Of a stretch of DNA of 64,000 bases, positions 8,775-17,896 are shown in pieces. A model generated the notes under the pieces. It did no database searches, was not told the origin of the DNA, and worked only from the letters and a program-made list of their open reading frames with translations. Location: NCBI RefSeq assembly GCF_002813325.1, contig NZ_PHUG01000001.1:4650001-4714000 (forward strand), given 5' to 3'. Position numbers and translations under genes: made by a program. Numbering within the stretch: position 1 is the stretch's first letter; each line of letters begins with the position of its first letter. This DNA comes from Janthinobacterium sp. 64 (GTDB lineage: Bacteria > Pseudomonadota > Gammaproteobacteria > Burkholderiales > Burkholderiaceae_D).

Positions 8775-9983
8775 ATGACACATGCAAAGCGACTTCAATC
8801 GTTGCTGCTCGGGCTGTCTTTGACAGCGTTTGGCATCGGGCGATGGGCCACGGCGGCACCGGCTGCCAGCACCTATCCCGGCACCGGCGGTCCCGTGCCG
8901 TTCGAAATGAATCTGCAACCGCCGGCGACGCAGATCGCCCACGAAATCTACGATTTGCACACCCTGATGATGATCATCTGCCTGGTGATCTTCGTGGCCG
9001 TGTTCGGCGTCATGTTCTATTCCATCTTCAAGCACCGCAAGTCCCTGGGCCACAAGCCGGCCACCTTCCACGAAAGCACCACCGTCGAGATCGCCTGGAC
9101 CGTCGTGCCTTTCCTGATCGTCATCGGCATGGCCCTGCCTGCCACGCGCACCGTCGTGGGCATGAAGGACACCTCGAACGCCGACATCACCATCAAGGCC
9201 ACGGGCATGCAGTGGAAATGGGGCTATGACTACCTGAAAGGCGAGGGTGAAGGCATTTCCTTCCTCTCCAACCTGGCCACGCCGCGCTCGCAAGTGGGTG
9301 CGCCTGGCATGCCGCCGACGGAAAAACGCGGTGAAAACTATCTGATCGAAGTCGATAACGAAGTCGTCGTGCCGGTCAACAAAAAGATCCGCGTGGTGCT
9401 GACGGCCAACGATGTCATCCACGCCTGGTCCGTGCCCGCCTTTGGCGTCAAGCAAGATGCAATTCCCGGCTTCGTGCGCGACACCTGGTTCAAGGCCGAC
9501 CATATCGGCACCTTCCGCGGCAATTGCGCCGAGCTGTGCGGCAAGGAACACGCGTTCATGCCCATCGTCGTCAAGGTCGTGTCCAACGAAGACTACAAGG
9601 CCTGGGTTGATGTAAAACAAAAGGAAATGGCGGCATTGGCTGATGATCCAAGCAAGGTGTGGACCATCGACGAATTGAAGGTCAAGGGCGAGAAAGTGTA
9701 TGCGGCCAACTGCGTGCTCTGCCACCAGGCGACGGGCAAGGGCGTGCCGGGTGCGTTCGCGCCGCTGGACGGCTCGGCCGTGGTGAACGGTCCGAAAGCG
9801 GATCAGATCCACGTCTTGCTGAACGGGCAAAAGAGCGGCAAGTATCCCGCTGAAATGCCAGCCTGGAAACAGCTGTCCGACACGGAAATTGCCGCAGTGA
9901 TCACTTACACGCGCAATTCCTGGTCGAACAAGGCCGCAGAGAACATCGTTCAACCAGCCGAAATCGTGGCTGCACGCAAGTAA
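8775..9983 (+). CDS. coxB: Cytochrome c oxidase subunit II with fused cytochrome c domain
   Basis: Subunit II of an aa3-type terminal oxidase, which takes electrons from cytochrome c. Residues 1-28 look like a signal sequence and two membrane helices follow at about 62-84 and 103-122. The CuA site is visible as C251-x3-C255-x3-H259-x2-M262, with the upstream ligand His in HAWSVPAFG. A C-terminal extension carries a haem-binding CVLCH (C313, C316, H317) and a late Met, so this is the caa3-like form with its own cytochrome c. The ATG at 8775 is preferred over a GTG at 8760 because GGGGA lies just before it. First gene of the cta operon. Confidence 0.95.
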   Translation: MTHAKRLQSLLLGLSLTAFGIGRWATAAPAASTYPGTGGPVPFEMNLQPPATQIAHEIYDLHTLMMIICLVIFVAVFGVMFYSIFKHRKSLGHKPATFHESTTVEIAWTVVPFLIVIGMALPATRTVVGMKDTSNADITIKATGMQWKWGYDYLKGEGEGISFLSNLATPRSQVGAPGMPPTEKRGENYLIEVDNEVVVPVNKKIRVVLTANDVIHAWSVPAFGVKQDAIPGFVRDTWFKADHIGTFRGNCAELCGKEHAFMPIVVKVVSNEDYKAWVDVKQKEMAALADDPSKVWTIDELKVKGEKVYAANCVLCHQATGKGVPGAFAPLDGSAVVNGPKADQIHVLLNGQKSGKYPAEMPAWKQLSDTEIAAVITYTRNSWSNKAAENIVQPAEIVAARK

Positions 9984-9996
9984 TTAGGAGCCGCAC

Positions 9997-11589
9997 ATGA
10001 GTACTAGCACGAGCACCTTGGACCACGCCGGTCACGATCACGCCCACGACCACCCGACTGGCTACCGCCGCTGGCTGTTTGCCACCAACCACAAGGATAT
10101 CGGTACCCTGTACCTGTGGTTTTCGTTCATCATGCTGCTGTCGGGCGGCGTGCTGGCCCTGATGATACGCACGGAACTGTTTCATCCAGGCTTGCAATTC
10201 TTTCACCCCGAATTTTTCAACCAGCTGACCACCATGCACGGCCTGGTGATGGTGTTTGGCGCCATCATGCCGGCCTTCGTCGGCTACGCCAACTGGATGA
10301 TCCCGCTGCAAGTGGGCGCATCCGACATGGCGTTTGCCCGCATGAACAACTTCTCGTTCTGGCTGCTGCCACCGGCCGCGCTGCTGCTGGCCACGTCCTT
10401 CCTCGTGCCGGGCGGCGCCACGGCTGCCGGCTGGACCCTGTACGCGCCGCTGTCGACGCAGATGGGCCCTGGCATGGACATGGCCATTTTTGCCATGCAC
10501 CTGATGGGCGCCTCGTCCATCATGGGCTCGATCAACATCATCGTCACCATCCTGAACATGCGCGCCCCTGGCATGACCCTGATGAAAATGCCGATGTTCT
10601 GCTGGACCTGGCTCATTACCGCGTATCTGCTGATCGCCGTCATGCCCGTGCTGGCCGGCGCCATCACCATGACCCTGACGGACCGCCATTTCGGCACATC
10701 CTTCTTTAACGCGGCAGGTGGCGGCGACCCCGTCATGTACCAGCACATCTTCTGGTTCTTCGGCCATCCCGAGGTCTACATCATGATTCTGCCGGCCTTC
10801 GGCATCGTCTCGCAGATCCTGCCCGCGTTTGCCCGCAAACCTTTGTTTGGCTACGCCTCGATGGTCTACGCCACGGCCTCGATCGCGATCCTGTCCTTCA
10901 TCGTCTGGGCGCACCACATGTTTACCACCGGCATGCCGGTGACGAGCCAGCTGTTCTTCATGTACGCGACCATGCTGATCGCCGTACCGACGGGCGTGAA
11001 GGTATTCAACTGGATCGCCACGATGTGGAAGGGTTCCATGACGTTCGAGACGCCGATGCTGTTCTCGGTCGGCTTCATCTTCGTGTTTACCATGGGCGGC
11101 TTCACGGGCCTGATCCTGGCCGTCACGCCGATCGACATCCAGCTGCAGGATACCTATTATGTGGTGGCGCACTTCCACTACGTGCTGGTGGCCGGTTCGC
11201 TGTTTGCCCTGTTCGCCGGCTTCTACTACTGGTCGCCGAAATGGACGGGCCATATGTACAACGAGACGCGCGGCAAGATTCACTTCTGGCTGTCGCTGAT
11301 CACGTTCAACGTGACCTTCTTCCCGATGCACTTCCTGGGCCTGGCCGGCATGCCACGCCGCTACGCCGACTATCCGGCGCAGTTCACGGACTTTAATATG
11401 ATCGCCTCGATCGGCGGCTTCGGCTTTGGCCTGATGCAGGTGTACTTCCTGTTCTTCGTGGTCTTGCCGACCATCCGCGGCGGCAAGGCTGCTCCAGCGA
11501 AACCATGGGAAGGCGCGGAAGGCCTGGAATGGACCGTGCCGAGCCCGGCACCATTCCACACGTTTGAAACGCCGCCGACCGTGAAATAA
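9997..11589 (+). CDS. ctaD: Cytochrome c oxidase subunit I
   Basis: The catalytic haem-copper subunit, 530 residues, with the twelve hydrophobic segments expected. The CuB/haem a3 region [16 protein letters not shown] is near residues 252-267, followed by [10 protein letters not shown] and the C-terminal haem ligands in VAHFHYVLV. It reduces O2 to water and pumps protons in the inner membrane. AGGAG lies 7 bases before the ATG, and 13 bases separate it from coxB. Length and motifs are ordinary. Confidence 0.97.
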   Translation: MSTSTSTLDHAGHDHAHDHPTGYRRWLFATNHKDIGTLYLWFSFIMLLSGGVLALMIRTELFHPGLQFFHPEFFNQLTTMHGLVMVFGAIMPAFVGYANWMIPLQVGASDMAFARMNNFSFWLLPPAALLLATSFLVPGGATAAGWTLYAPLSTQMGPGMDMAIFAMHLMGASSIMGSINIIVTILNMRAPGMTLMKMPMFCWTWLITAYLLIAVMPVLAGAITMTLTDRHFGTSFFNAAGGGDPVMYQHIFWFFGHPEVYIMILPAFGIVSQILPAFARKPLFGYASMVYATASIAILSFIVWAHHMFTTGMPVTSQLFFMYATMLIAVPTGVKVFNWIATMWKGSMTFETPMLFSVGFIFVFTMGGFTGLILAVTPIDIQLQDTYYVVAHFHYVLVAGSLFALFAGFYYWSPKWTGHMYNETRGKIHFWLSLITFNVTFFPMHFLGLAGMPRRYADYPAQFTDFNMIASIGGFGFGLMQVYFLFFVVLPTIRGGKAAPAKPWEGAEGLEWTVPSPAPFHTFETPPTVK

Positions 11590-11642
11590 TGGGTATCCCG
11601 GGCCGGCGTGTTGCGCGGCCCGTCTTGAATAAAGTGCCTGTC

Positions 11643-11759
11643 ATGACCGAAGTGAAAACTGAGCGTAAAAAACCGAACAACCTGCGTACCGGGCTGATCC
11701 TGGCCGCCCTGGCGGCCTTCTTCTTCCTGTCCGTGTTCGTCAAGCGCATGTGGCTCTGA
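11643..11759 (+). CDS. Cytochrome oxidase small assembly protein
   Basis: A 38-codon gene with the reading MTEVKTERKKPNNLRTG, then one hydrophobic helix and the basic end KRMWL. It lies between ctaD and ctaG, the position where betaproteobacteria carry a tiny single-pass protein usually annotated as a cytochrome oxidase small assembly protein. An in-frame TTG at 11625 would add six residues. Its stop is one base before the ctaG start, which supports translation coupling. The short length makes position and the membrane helix the main evidence. Confidence 0.7.
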   Translation: MTEVKTERKKPNNLRTGLILAALAAFFFLSVFVKRMWL

Positions 11760-11760
11760 C

Positions 11761-12333
11761 GTGACGACGCCCCACCAACAGGAGACACGCGGCCTGAACC
11801 GCAAGATGCTGGGCAAGCTGCTCGTCATTGCCGTGCTGATGTTTGGCTTTGGCTATGCCCTGATTCCCGTCTACAAGCAGATTTGCGAAGTGATGGGCAT
11901 CAACGTGCTGACGCAAAAAGATGGCACGGTGGCGTACGACAACAATACGCAAGTCGACACCACGCGCAGCATTACCGTCGAGTTCGACGGCAATGCGCAG
12001 GGGCCATGGCGCTTCCGCCCGACCGTGTCGAGCATGCAAGTGCATCCGGGCGAACTGGTGACCGTCATGTATGAAGTGGTCAACACGCAAAACCGCGTCG
12101 TCAATGCGCAAGCGATCCCCAGCTATGCGCCGCAGAGCGCCACGCCGCATTTCAAGAAGGTCGAGTGCTTCTGCTTCAAGCAGCAGACCTTGAAACCGAA
12201 GGAAGCGCGGCAGATGCCGGTGGTGTTCTTCCTCGATCCGGCCCTGCCGAAAGAGGTCAAAACCATCACCCTGTCGTACACGTTTTTCGAGATTGCCGGT
12301 CTGAGCCAGGCTCAGACGCCGGCCGTCCAATAG
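11761..12333 (+). CDS. ctaG: Cytochrome c oxidase copper chaperone CtaG (Cox11)
   Basis: Delivers copper to CuB of subunit I. The protein has 190 residues, with one N-terminal membrane anchor at about 19-37 and a periplasmic immunoglobulin-like domain. The copper site CFCFKQQ is near residues 138-144 and the family segment YALIPVYKQICEVMGIN follows the anchor. It starts at a GTG that almost touches the stop of the small assembly gene. Length is normal for the family. Confidence 0.95.
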   Translation: MTTPHQQETRGLNRKMLGKLLVIAVLMFGFGYALIPVYKQICEVMGINVLTQKDGTVAYDNNTQVDTTRSITVEFDGNAQGPWRFRPTVSSMQVHPGELVTVMYEVVNTQNRVVNAQAIPSYAPQSATPHFKKVECFCFKQQTLKPKEARQMPVVFFLDPALPKEVKTITLSYTFFEIAGLSQAQTPAVQ

Positions 12334-12342
12334 GAGAGTGCC

Positions 12343-12549
12343 ATGGCCAAGCCAGACCAGCCGGAAAAAGCGTCGTTCCTGTATTCGCTGCGCGCCGTCG
12401 TGTGGTCATTCACGGGCTTGCGCCGCAAGAGCGATTTCGACACGGATTCGGCCAAGCTCAATCCCGTGCACATCGTCATCGCCGGCTTCCTGGTGGTCGC
12501 CTGCCTGATCGGCATCCTGATTTCAATTGTTAAATTCGTCGTTTTATAA
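12343..12549 (+). CDS. DUF2970 membrane protein
   Basis: A 68-residue protein with the DUF2970 layout: an amphipathic start containing AVVWSFTGLRRKSDFD and one C-terminal membrane helix. Small DUF2970 proteins are commonly found between ctaG and ctaE in betaproteobacteria. Function unknown; the position suggests a role with the oxidase. GGAGAG lies 6 bases before the ATG. Confidence 0.85.
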   Translation: MAKPDQPEKASFLYSLRAVVWSFTGLRRKSDFDTDSAKLNPVHIVIAGFLVVACLIGILISIVKFVVL

Positions 12550-12583
12550 ATTATAAAAAACCACCCTATAAGTTTTTGAGGAG

Positions 12584-13450
12584 ATGATGATGAGTTCCAA
12601 CCACGCCGCCGTACCTTATTATTTCGTGCCCGGCCCGTCGCGCTGGCCCATGCTGGGCGGCGCCAGCCTGCTGCTGACCATGATCGGCGCCTCGGCCTGG
12701 GTCAACGACGTCTCCTGGGGCCCGTACGTCAATTACCTGGGCTTGGCCGGCATCTTGCTGGTGCTGTATTTCTGGTTCGGCGACGCCATCAGCGAATCGG
12801 AGCAGGGCCTGTACAGCGAGCGCATCGACCACTCATTCCGCTGGAGCATGAGCTGGTTCATCTTTTCGGAAGTCATGTTCTTCGCCGCTTTCTTCGGCGC
12901 CCTGTTCTATGCGCGCAGCATTTCCATGCCGTGGCTGGCCGACCTCGACCACAAGGTGATCTGGCCTGACTTCGCCGCTCAGTGGGGCAATACGGGCCCG
13001 GCCGGCACGGTGCAGGAATTCACCACCATGACGCCGTTCTGGATTCCGACCATCAACACGGCCTTGCTGCTGCTGTCTGGCGTCACGTTGACCATCTCGC
13101 ACCACGCGCTGCGCGCCGGCCACCGCGGCATGACGGCCCTGTTTCTGTTCGCCACGATCTTGCTGGGCGCCATCTTCATGGGCTTCCAGGTGTACGAGTA
13201 CATGCACGCCTACAGCGAACTGAACTTGAAATTGACGTCCGGCATCTACGGCGCCACCTTCTTCATGCTGACGGGCTTCCACGGCTTCCACGTGACCCTG
13301 GGCGCCATCATGCTGTCCGTCATCCTGTACCGCGTGCTGAAAGGCCACTTTACGCCCGAGCACCACTTCGGCTTCGAAGGCGCCGCCTGGTACTGGCACT
13401 TTGTCGACGTCGTCTGGCTGGGTCTGTACGTGGTCGTGTATTGGTTATAA
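12584..13450 (+). CDS. ctaE: Cytochrome c oxidase subunit III
   Basis: Subunit III stabilises the oxidase core in the membrane. The protein has 288 residues and seven hydrophobic segments. Family signatures are WSMSWFIFSEVMFFAAFFGALFY, with its key Glu, and the C-terminal AAWYWHFVDVVWLGLY. Preceded by GAGGAG and followed by a strong hairpin terminator at 13495-13534, so the first transcription unit probably ends here. Confidence 0.96.
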   Translation: MMMSSNHAAVPYYFVPGPSRWPMLGGASLLLTMIGASAWVNDVSWGPYVNYLGLAGILLVLYFWFGDAISESEQGLYSERIDHSFRWSMSWFIFSEVMFFAAFFGALFYARSISMPWLADLDHKVIWPDFAAQWGNTGPAGTVQEFTTMTPFWIPTINTALLLLSGVTLTISHHALRAGHRGMTALFLFATILLGAIFMGFQVYEYMHAYSELNLKLTSGIYGATFFMLTGFHGFHVTLGAIMLSVILYRVLKGHFTPEHHFGFEGAAWYWHFVDVVWLGLYVVVYWL

Positions 13451-13494
13451 TGGCGGGGCAGGGCGCGCGCGGTTGATGCGTGCGCCGGCACCAT

Positions 13495-13534
13495 AAAAAA
13501 AGCCGTACCGGGAGATCCTGGGTACGGCTTTTTT
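13495..13534 (+). terminator. Intrinsic terminator after ctaE, likely bidirectional
   Basis: The perfect stem AGCCGTACC (13501-13509) pairs with GGTACGGCT (13521-13529) around an 11-base loop. Six A's precede and a run of T's follows it, so it can end both ctaE transcripts and those of the convergent DUF2909 gene. Confidence 0.85.
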
Positions 13535-13573
13535 CTTAGTGTGAAGAATTTGCCAATCAGGCAATGTCGGGCC

Positions 13574-13774
13574 TTAATGAATTCCCGTCGGCTGGATATA
13601 GCCGAGCTTGTGCGCCAGCAGGATCAGCAGGAATAGGGTGATCGACAAGCCCACGCGCAGGGCCAGCGCCTGCACGGTGCGGTTGCTCTTGCCCTTGTCG
13701 CGCATGAGGAAGAACAGGGCCGAGCCCAGGCTGCCCAGGATCAGGATGAAGGCGATGGCAACGAGGATTTTCAT
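13574..13774 (-). CDS. DUF2909 twin-transmembrane protein
   Basis: A 66-residue membrane protein starting MKILVAIAFILILGSLGSALFF, then the basic loop RDKGKSNRTVQ and a second helix. This matches DUF2909, a small twin-helix family found beside surf1 in betaproteobacteria. An in-frame start at 13828 would add 18 non-hydrophobic residues and overlap the surf1 start, so the ATG at 13774 is preferred. It is divergent from surf1 by only 36 bases. Function unknown. Confidence 0.75.
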   Translation of the reverse strand: MKILVAIAFILILGSLGSALFFLMRDKGKSNRTVQALALRVGLSITLFLLILLAHKLGYIQPTGIH

Positions 13775-13810
13775 GGATGGTAGCGCCAGGCTTGAGGAGG
13801 TTTCATTGTA

Positions 13811-14560
13811 ATGCGTATCCGCTTCCATTTTAGATGGATTCCATTTGTTGTAATGCTGCTACTGGTGGCCCTGGGCGTGTCCTTGGCGCAATGGCAGCAG
13901 CGCCGTGGCGATGAAAAACTCGCGCGCGCCGCCCGGCTGGAAGCGGGCAACCTGGCTGCGCCCTTGGCATTGACGGCCGCGCCCATGCTGCCGAGCGATG
14001 CGCAAGCGATTGAGTATCGCAGGATCACCGTCACGGGCCATTTCGTGCCCGCCTGGACGGTGTACCTGGACAACCGTCCTTACAAAGGCCAGGCCGGCTT
14101 TCACGTACTCACGCCGTTCCGCATCGACGGTTCAGCCATGCACGTGCTGGTGGCGCAGGGCTGGCTGCCGCGCAACAATGCCGAGCGCACGCGCATTCCC
14201 GATTACACCACGCCCACGGGCACGGTGACGATTGCCGGCATCGCGCGCCTGAACGCGGGCCATGTGATGGAACTGGGCACGGCGCCGCCCCTGGCGCCGC
14301 ACGCCATCGTGCAAAATGCCGATATCGGCCAGCTGGCCCAGGCCAGCGGCCTGGCCTTGCAACCATTTATTCTCGAACAAACAGTTGATTCGACAGCAAC
14401 GGCGCCAGCGTCCAGCCAGCTTCCCGTGCGCGATTGGCCGGCGCCGGACCTGGGCGCCGACAAGCACCGCGGCTATGCATTCCAGTGGTACGCACTGGCA
14501 CTGATGGCTTTTCTATTTTTTGTCTTTACAGGATGTCGACGTGCAAACAAACAACCCTGA
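13811..14560 (+). CDS. SURF1 family oxidase assembly protein
   Basis: SURF1 proteins help load haem a into cytochrome oxidase subunit I. This one has 249 residues, an N-terminal helix containing LGVSLAQWQQRR, the central family segments YLDNRPYKGQAGFHVLTPF and VLVAQGWLPRN, and a C-terminal helix near 222-240. The two-helix topology with a periplasmic domain is typical. GAGGAGG precedes the ATG by 10 bases. It overlaps the next gene by 20 bases. Confidence 0.93.
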   Translation: MRIRFHFRWIPFVVMLLLVALGVSLAQWQQRRGDEKLARAARLEAGNLAAPLALTAAPMLPSDAQAIEYRRITVTGHFVPAWTVYLDNRPYKGQAGFHVLTPFRIDGSAMHVLVAQGWLPRNNAERTRIPDYTTPTGTVTIAGIARLNAGHVMELGTAPPLAPHAIVQNADIGQLAQASGLALQPFILEQTVDSTATAPASSQLPVRDWPAPDLGADKHRGYAFQWYALALMAFLFFVFTGCRRANKQP

Positions 14561-15170
14561 AGCAACGCAAGACAGCAGCAATAAACAGGCACAAACTACG
14601 GGACGCTGGAAACTGCTGGCCGTCGTGGCCGTGTGCGCGTTTCCCATCATCGCTTCGTATTTCACGTATTACATCATCAAGCCCACGGGCCGCAACAACT
14701 ACGGCGCGCTGATCGACCCGCGTTTGTACCCGATTCCCGAGGCAGCGCTGCACGTGACGGAACTCGATGGCAAGGCGTCGCCGCTGGCGCAATTCAAGGG
14801 CAAGTGGGTGCTGCTGCAAACGGGGCCGTCCGATTGCCAGGAGGCATGCAAGAAGCAATTGTTTGACATGCAACAACTGCGCCTGATGCAAGGCAAGGAA
14901 CGCGAACGCCTGGAAAGAGTCTGGCTGGTGACGGATGGCCAGCCGCTCGACACGCTCGTGATGCGCGAATTCGACGGCACCAGCATGCTGCGCGTCAATA
15001 GCGACGCCTTGACGGCGTGGCTGCCCGTGGAGCCGGGCGGCAAGACCAGCGACCATTTGTATTTGATCGATCCGCTGGGCAATCTGATGATGCGCTTCCC
15101 GAAAGACGCGGACCCGAACAAGATCAAGAAAGACATCGCCAAGCTGCTCAAAGCTTCGGCGATCGGTTGA
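14541..15170 (+). CDS. Membrane-anchored SCO-like protein
   Basis: A 209-residue protein with one N-terminal helix and a periplasmic domain. The SCO1-type copper ligand pattern is recognisable: C99-x3-C103 (DCQEACKK) and H172 in SDHLYLIDPLGN, mirroring the CPDVC and DHT sites of the SCO gene three genes downstream. It is usually left as hypothetical or called a cytochrome oxidase assembly protein. A GTG start at 14541 is chosen because AGGA lies 7 bases upstream, inside surf1. Copper or redox duty in oxidase assembly is inferred from the ligands and the operon. Confidence 0.7.
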   Translation: MQTNNPEATQDSSNKQAQTTGRWKLLAVVAVCAFPIIASYFTYYIIKPTGRNNYGALIDPRLYPIPEAALHVTELDGKASPLAQFKGKWVLLQTGPSDCQEACKKQLFDMQQLRLMQGKERERLERVWLVTDGQPLDTLVMREFDGTSMLRVNSDALTAWLPVEPGGKTSDHLYLIDPLGNLMMRFPKDADPNKIKKDIAKLLKASAIG

Positions 15171-15179
15171 GGAGTCTGC

Positions 15180-16364
15180 ATGCCGACGATGCATCTCTCC
15201 GCGCTGGCCCAGCTGGGCTTGACGGGCCTGCTGGTGGCGCTGCTGCCTTTGAGCATGGTCTGGGTGTCCGCGGACGCCAATAAATACCGCAAGCTCGTGT
15301 GGATCGCCGTCTTCTTGACGGTCGACCTGATCATGTTTGGCGGTTTTACGCGCCTGTCCGATTCCGGCCTCGGCTGCCCCGACTGGCCAGGCTGCTATGG
15401 CTCGGCCAATCCATTTCTCGCGCACGAGCACATCGTGGCGGCGGAAACGCTGATGCCGACGGGCCCCGTCACGGTGGTGAAAGCGTGGATCGAAATGACG
15501 CACCGCTACCTGGCCATGGCCATCGGCGTCTTGATCGTGGCGATGATGGTGCAGGCGTGGCGCCAGTGGAAGAAAAGCAAACGGCAGGAATTCGCCCCCG
15601 CGCTGCCGACGGCGCTGTTTTTGTTCGTCTGCCTGCAGGGAGCGTTCGGTGCCTGGACCGTGACATTAAAACTGCAACCGGTGATCGTCACCATCCACTT
15701 GCTGCTGGGCATGGGTTTACTGGCCATGCTGACGTGGCTGGGCGGGCGCCAGGACCATGCCGTCAAACCCCTGCTGCGCGCCGATGCGGATGCGTCCGTG
15801 CTGCGCCCCGTGCGCGCGCTGGCCGTCATGTCGCTCGTGCTGCTCACCGTGCAGATCGCGCTGGGCGGCTGGGTGAGCACCAACTACGCCACCCTGGCCT
15901 GCACCGATTTTCCCCTGTGCGGCGGCAAGGTCATTCCGGAGATGGATTTCGAGCATGGTTTCCATCTGTGGCGCGAGCTGGGCAAGACGGCCGCCGGCCA
16001 CTATTTGCCGTTTTCCGCGCTGACGGCCATCCACTGGGTGCACCGCAATTTCGCCTTCATCGTGGCAGCCGGCATCGGCTATACGGTGTTGCGCGCATGG
16101 AAGCTGCCGTCCTTGCGCGGCACGGCACGCTGGGTGGCGCTGGTGCTGGCCCTGCAGGTGGCCACGGGCCTGGCGACGATTTACCTGAGCTGGCCATTGT
16201 CGATTGCCGTGCTGCATAACGGCGGGGCGGCGCTGCTCGTGTTATTGCTGACCATGTTAAACTACAAGGCTAAATTCCAACTCGATGTTGCGCGCAATGT
16301 TCAGCGCGCTTGCGCCTCCGCGCCAGTGCCCTCGGCACCAGCCAGTCCTTCCCGTACCGCATAA
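15180..16364 (+). CDS. ctaA: Heme A synthase (COX15/CtaA)
   Basis: Oxidises haem O to haem A for the oxidase. The protein has 394 residues and eight hydrophobic segments. Family marks are GGFTRLSDSGLGCPDWPGCYG near 51-71, the His-bearing IEMTHRYLAM near 104-113, and the later IHWVHRNFAF. GAGGAGT precedes the ATG; a second ATG nine bases on is possible. Its stop directly abuts ctaB. Confidence 0.94.
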   Translation: MPTMHLSALAQLGLTGLLVALLPLSMVWVSADANKYRKLVWIAVFLTVDLIMFGGFTRLSDSGLGCPDWPGCYGSANPFLAHEHIVAAETLMPTGPVTVVKAWIEMTHRYLAMAIGVLIVAMMVQAWRQWKKSKRQEFAPALPTALFLFVCLQGAFGAWTVTLKLQPVIVTIHLLLGMGLLAMLTWLGGRQDHAVKPLLRADADASVLRPVRALAVMSLVLLTVQIALGGWVSTNYATLACTDFPLCGGKVIPEMDFEHGFHLWRELGKTAAGHYLPFSALTAIHWVHRNFAFIVAAGIGYTVLRAWKLPSLRGTARWVALVLALQVATGLATIYLSWPLSIAVLHNGGAALLVLLLTMLNYKAKFQLDVARNVQRACASAPVPSAPASPSRTA

Positions 16365-17264
16365 ATGACTACTCAGACCATCAGCCGTAAACCATCCCCC
16401 CGCATCGCCCAGTATTGGGCGCTGACCAAGCCCCGCGTGACGCAACTGGCCGTGTTTTGCGCCGTCATCGGCATGTTCCTGGCCAGCGAGGAGTTGCCCG
16501 ACTGGCGCGCGGTGGTGTTCGGCACCCTCGGCATCTGGCTGCTGGCCGGCGCCGCGTTTGCCGTCAATTGCCTGGCCGAGCGCGAAATCGATGCGCGCAT
16601 GGCCCGCACGGCGCGCCGTCCGATGGCCATGGGCGACATCACCGTCAAGCAAACGGTGGTGTTCGCGCTGGTGATCGGCGGCCTGGGCATGGCGATTCTG
16701 TACCACCTCGTCAATCCGCTGACCATGTGGCTGACCTTTGTCACCTTTGTCGGCTATGCGCTGATCTACACCATGGTGCTCAAACCCGCTACGCCGCAAA
16801 ACATCGTCATCGGCGGCTTGTCCGGCGCCATGCCGCCCGCGCTGGGCTGGGCCGCCGTCGCCAACGACGTGCCGATGCAGGCGTGGCTGCTGGTGCTGAT
16901 CATTTTCGTCTGGACGCCGCCGCACTTCTGGGCGCTGGCCATGTACCGGCGCGACGATTACGCGCGCTCGGGCTTGCCCATGCTGCCCGTCACGCACGGC
17001 ATGCAATTCACGCAATTTCACGTCTGGCTGTACTCGATCGCGCTGGCCGCCACCACCTTGCTGCCATTTGCCGTGCGCATGAGCGGCCTGATCTACCTGG
17101 CCTCGGCCGTGGTGCTCAATGCCGGCTTCCTGTACTACGCGTGGAAGATGTACCGCCACTACACGGACCTGATCGCGCGCAAGGCGTTTACGTTCTCCAT
17201 CATCTACCTGGCATTGCTGTTCGCGGCTTTGCTGGTCGACCACTACATTCCCCTCGGAACATGA
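16365..17264 (+). CDS. ctaB: Protoheme IX farnesyltransferase (heme O synthase)
   Basis: Attaches a farnesyl group to haem B to make haem O. A UbiA-type membrane prenyltransferase of 299 residues with the prenyl-diphosphate motif [19 protein letters not shown] near residues 67-85 and a second Asp-rich element [10 protein letters not shown]. Starts the base after the ctaA stop and overlaps the sco start by four bases (ATGA). Confidence 0.95.
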   Translation: MTTQTISRKPSPRIAQYWALTKPRVTQLAVFCAVIGMFLASEELPDWRAVVFGTLGIWLLAGAAFAVNCLAEREIDARMARTARRPMAMGDITVKQTVVFALVIGGLGMAILYHLVNPLTMWLTFVTFVGYALIYTMVLKPATPQNIVIGGLSGAMPPALGWAAVANDVPMQAWLLVLIIFVWTPPHFWALAMYRRDDYARSGLPMLPVTHGMQFTQFHVWLYSIALAATTLLPFAVRMSGLIYLASAVVLNAGFLYYAWKMYRHYTDLIARKAFTFSIIYLALLFAALLVDHYIPLGT

Positions 17265-17854
17265 AAAAAACCCTGACCCTGTTGCTGGCGACCGTCCTGG
17301 TCGCCGTCCTCGCCGGCTGCGGCAAGCCTGCCGCACCGAAGCTGGCCTTCAAGAACACGGACGTGACGGGCCTCGGCTACGCGCGCGAGTTCGCGCTGAC
17401 CGACCACACGGGCCATCCGCGCACCCTGGCCGACTACAAGGGCAAGCTGGTGCTGGTATTTTTCGGCTACACGCAATGCCCGGACGTGTGTCCCACCACC
17501 ATGGCCGACATGGCGCAGGTGATGCAGGAAATGGGTCCGCAGGCGGACCAGGTGCAAGTGCTGTTCGTCACGGTCGACCCCGAGCGCGACACGCAGCAAT
17601 TGCTGGCGCAATACGTGCCCGCCTTCGACAAGCGTTTCGTGGGCCTGTATGGCGACGCGGCCGCGACGGCCAGGGTGGCCAAGGAATTCAAGGTGTATTA
17701 CGCCAAGGTCGAGGGCGAAACGGATAGCAGCTACACGGTCGACCATACGGCCGGCACCTATGTGTTCGACCGCGAAGGCAAGATCCGCCTGTTCGTGCGC
17801 CACGGCGAAAAGCCGGCCGCCATCGCGCACGATCTTAAACTTCTGCTATCCTGA
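17261..17854 (+). CDS. SCO family copper chaperone lipoprotein
   Basis: SCO1/SenC proteins deliver copper to the CuA site of subunit II. This 197-residue protein has a lipoprotein signal ending LAGC (Cys near 20) and a thioredoxin fold with C73-x3-C77 (CPDVC) and H162 in [11 protein letters not shown]. Last gene of the oxidase cluster, coupled to ctaB through an ATGA overlap. Confidence 0.93.
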   Translation: MKKTLTLLLATVLVAVLAGCGKPAAPKLAFKNTDVTGLGYAREFALTDHTGHPRTLADYKGKLVLVFFGYTQCPDVCPTTMADMAQVMQEMGPQADQVQVLFVTVDPERDTQQLLAQYVPAFDKRFVGLYGDAAATARVAKEFKVYYAKVEGETDSSYTVDHTAGTYVFDREGKIRLFVRHGEKPAAIAHDLKLLLS

Positions 17855-17896
17855 TCCGGTCGCGCCGCAGGGCGCCATCTTCAGGATTTGCAGTAC

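Noticed and set aside
8465..9229. Plus-strand frame overlapping the start of coxB
   Set aside because: Runs through the operon leader into coxB in another frame and has no ribosome site or family match.
9901..11559. Long minus-strand open frame over ctaD
   Set aside because: Complement of the certain ctaD gene; same antisense composition and no start signal.
13775..13828. Longer start for the DUF2909 gene at 13828
   Set aside because: Adds non-hydrophobic residues ahead of a clean MKILVAIAF start and overlaps the surf1 start.
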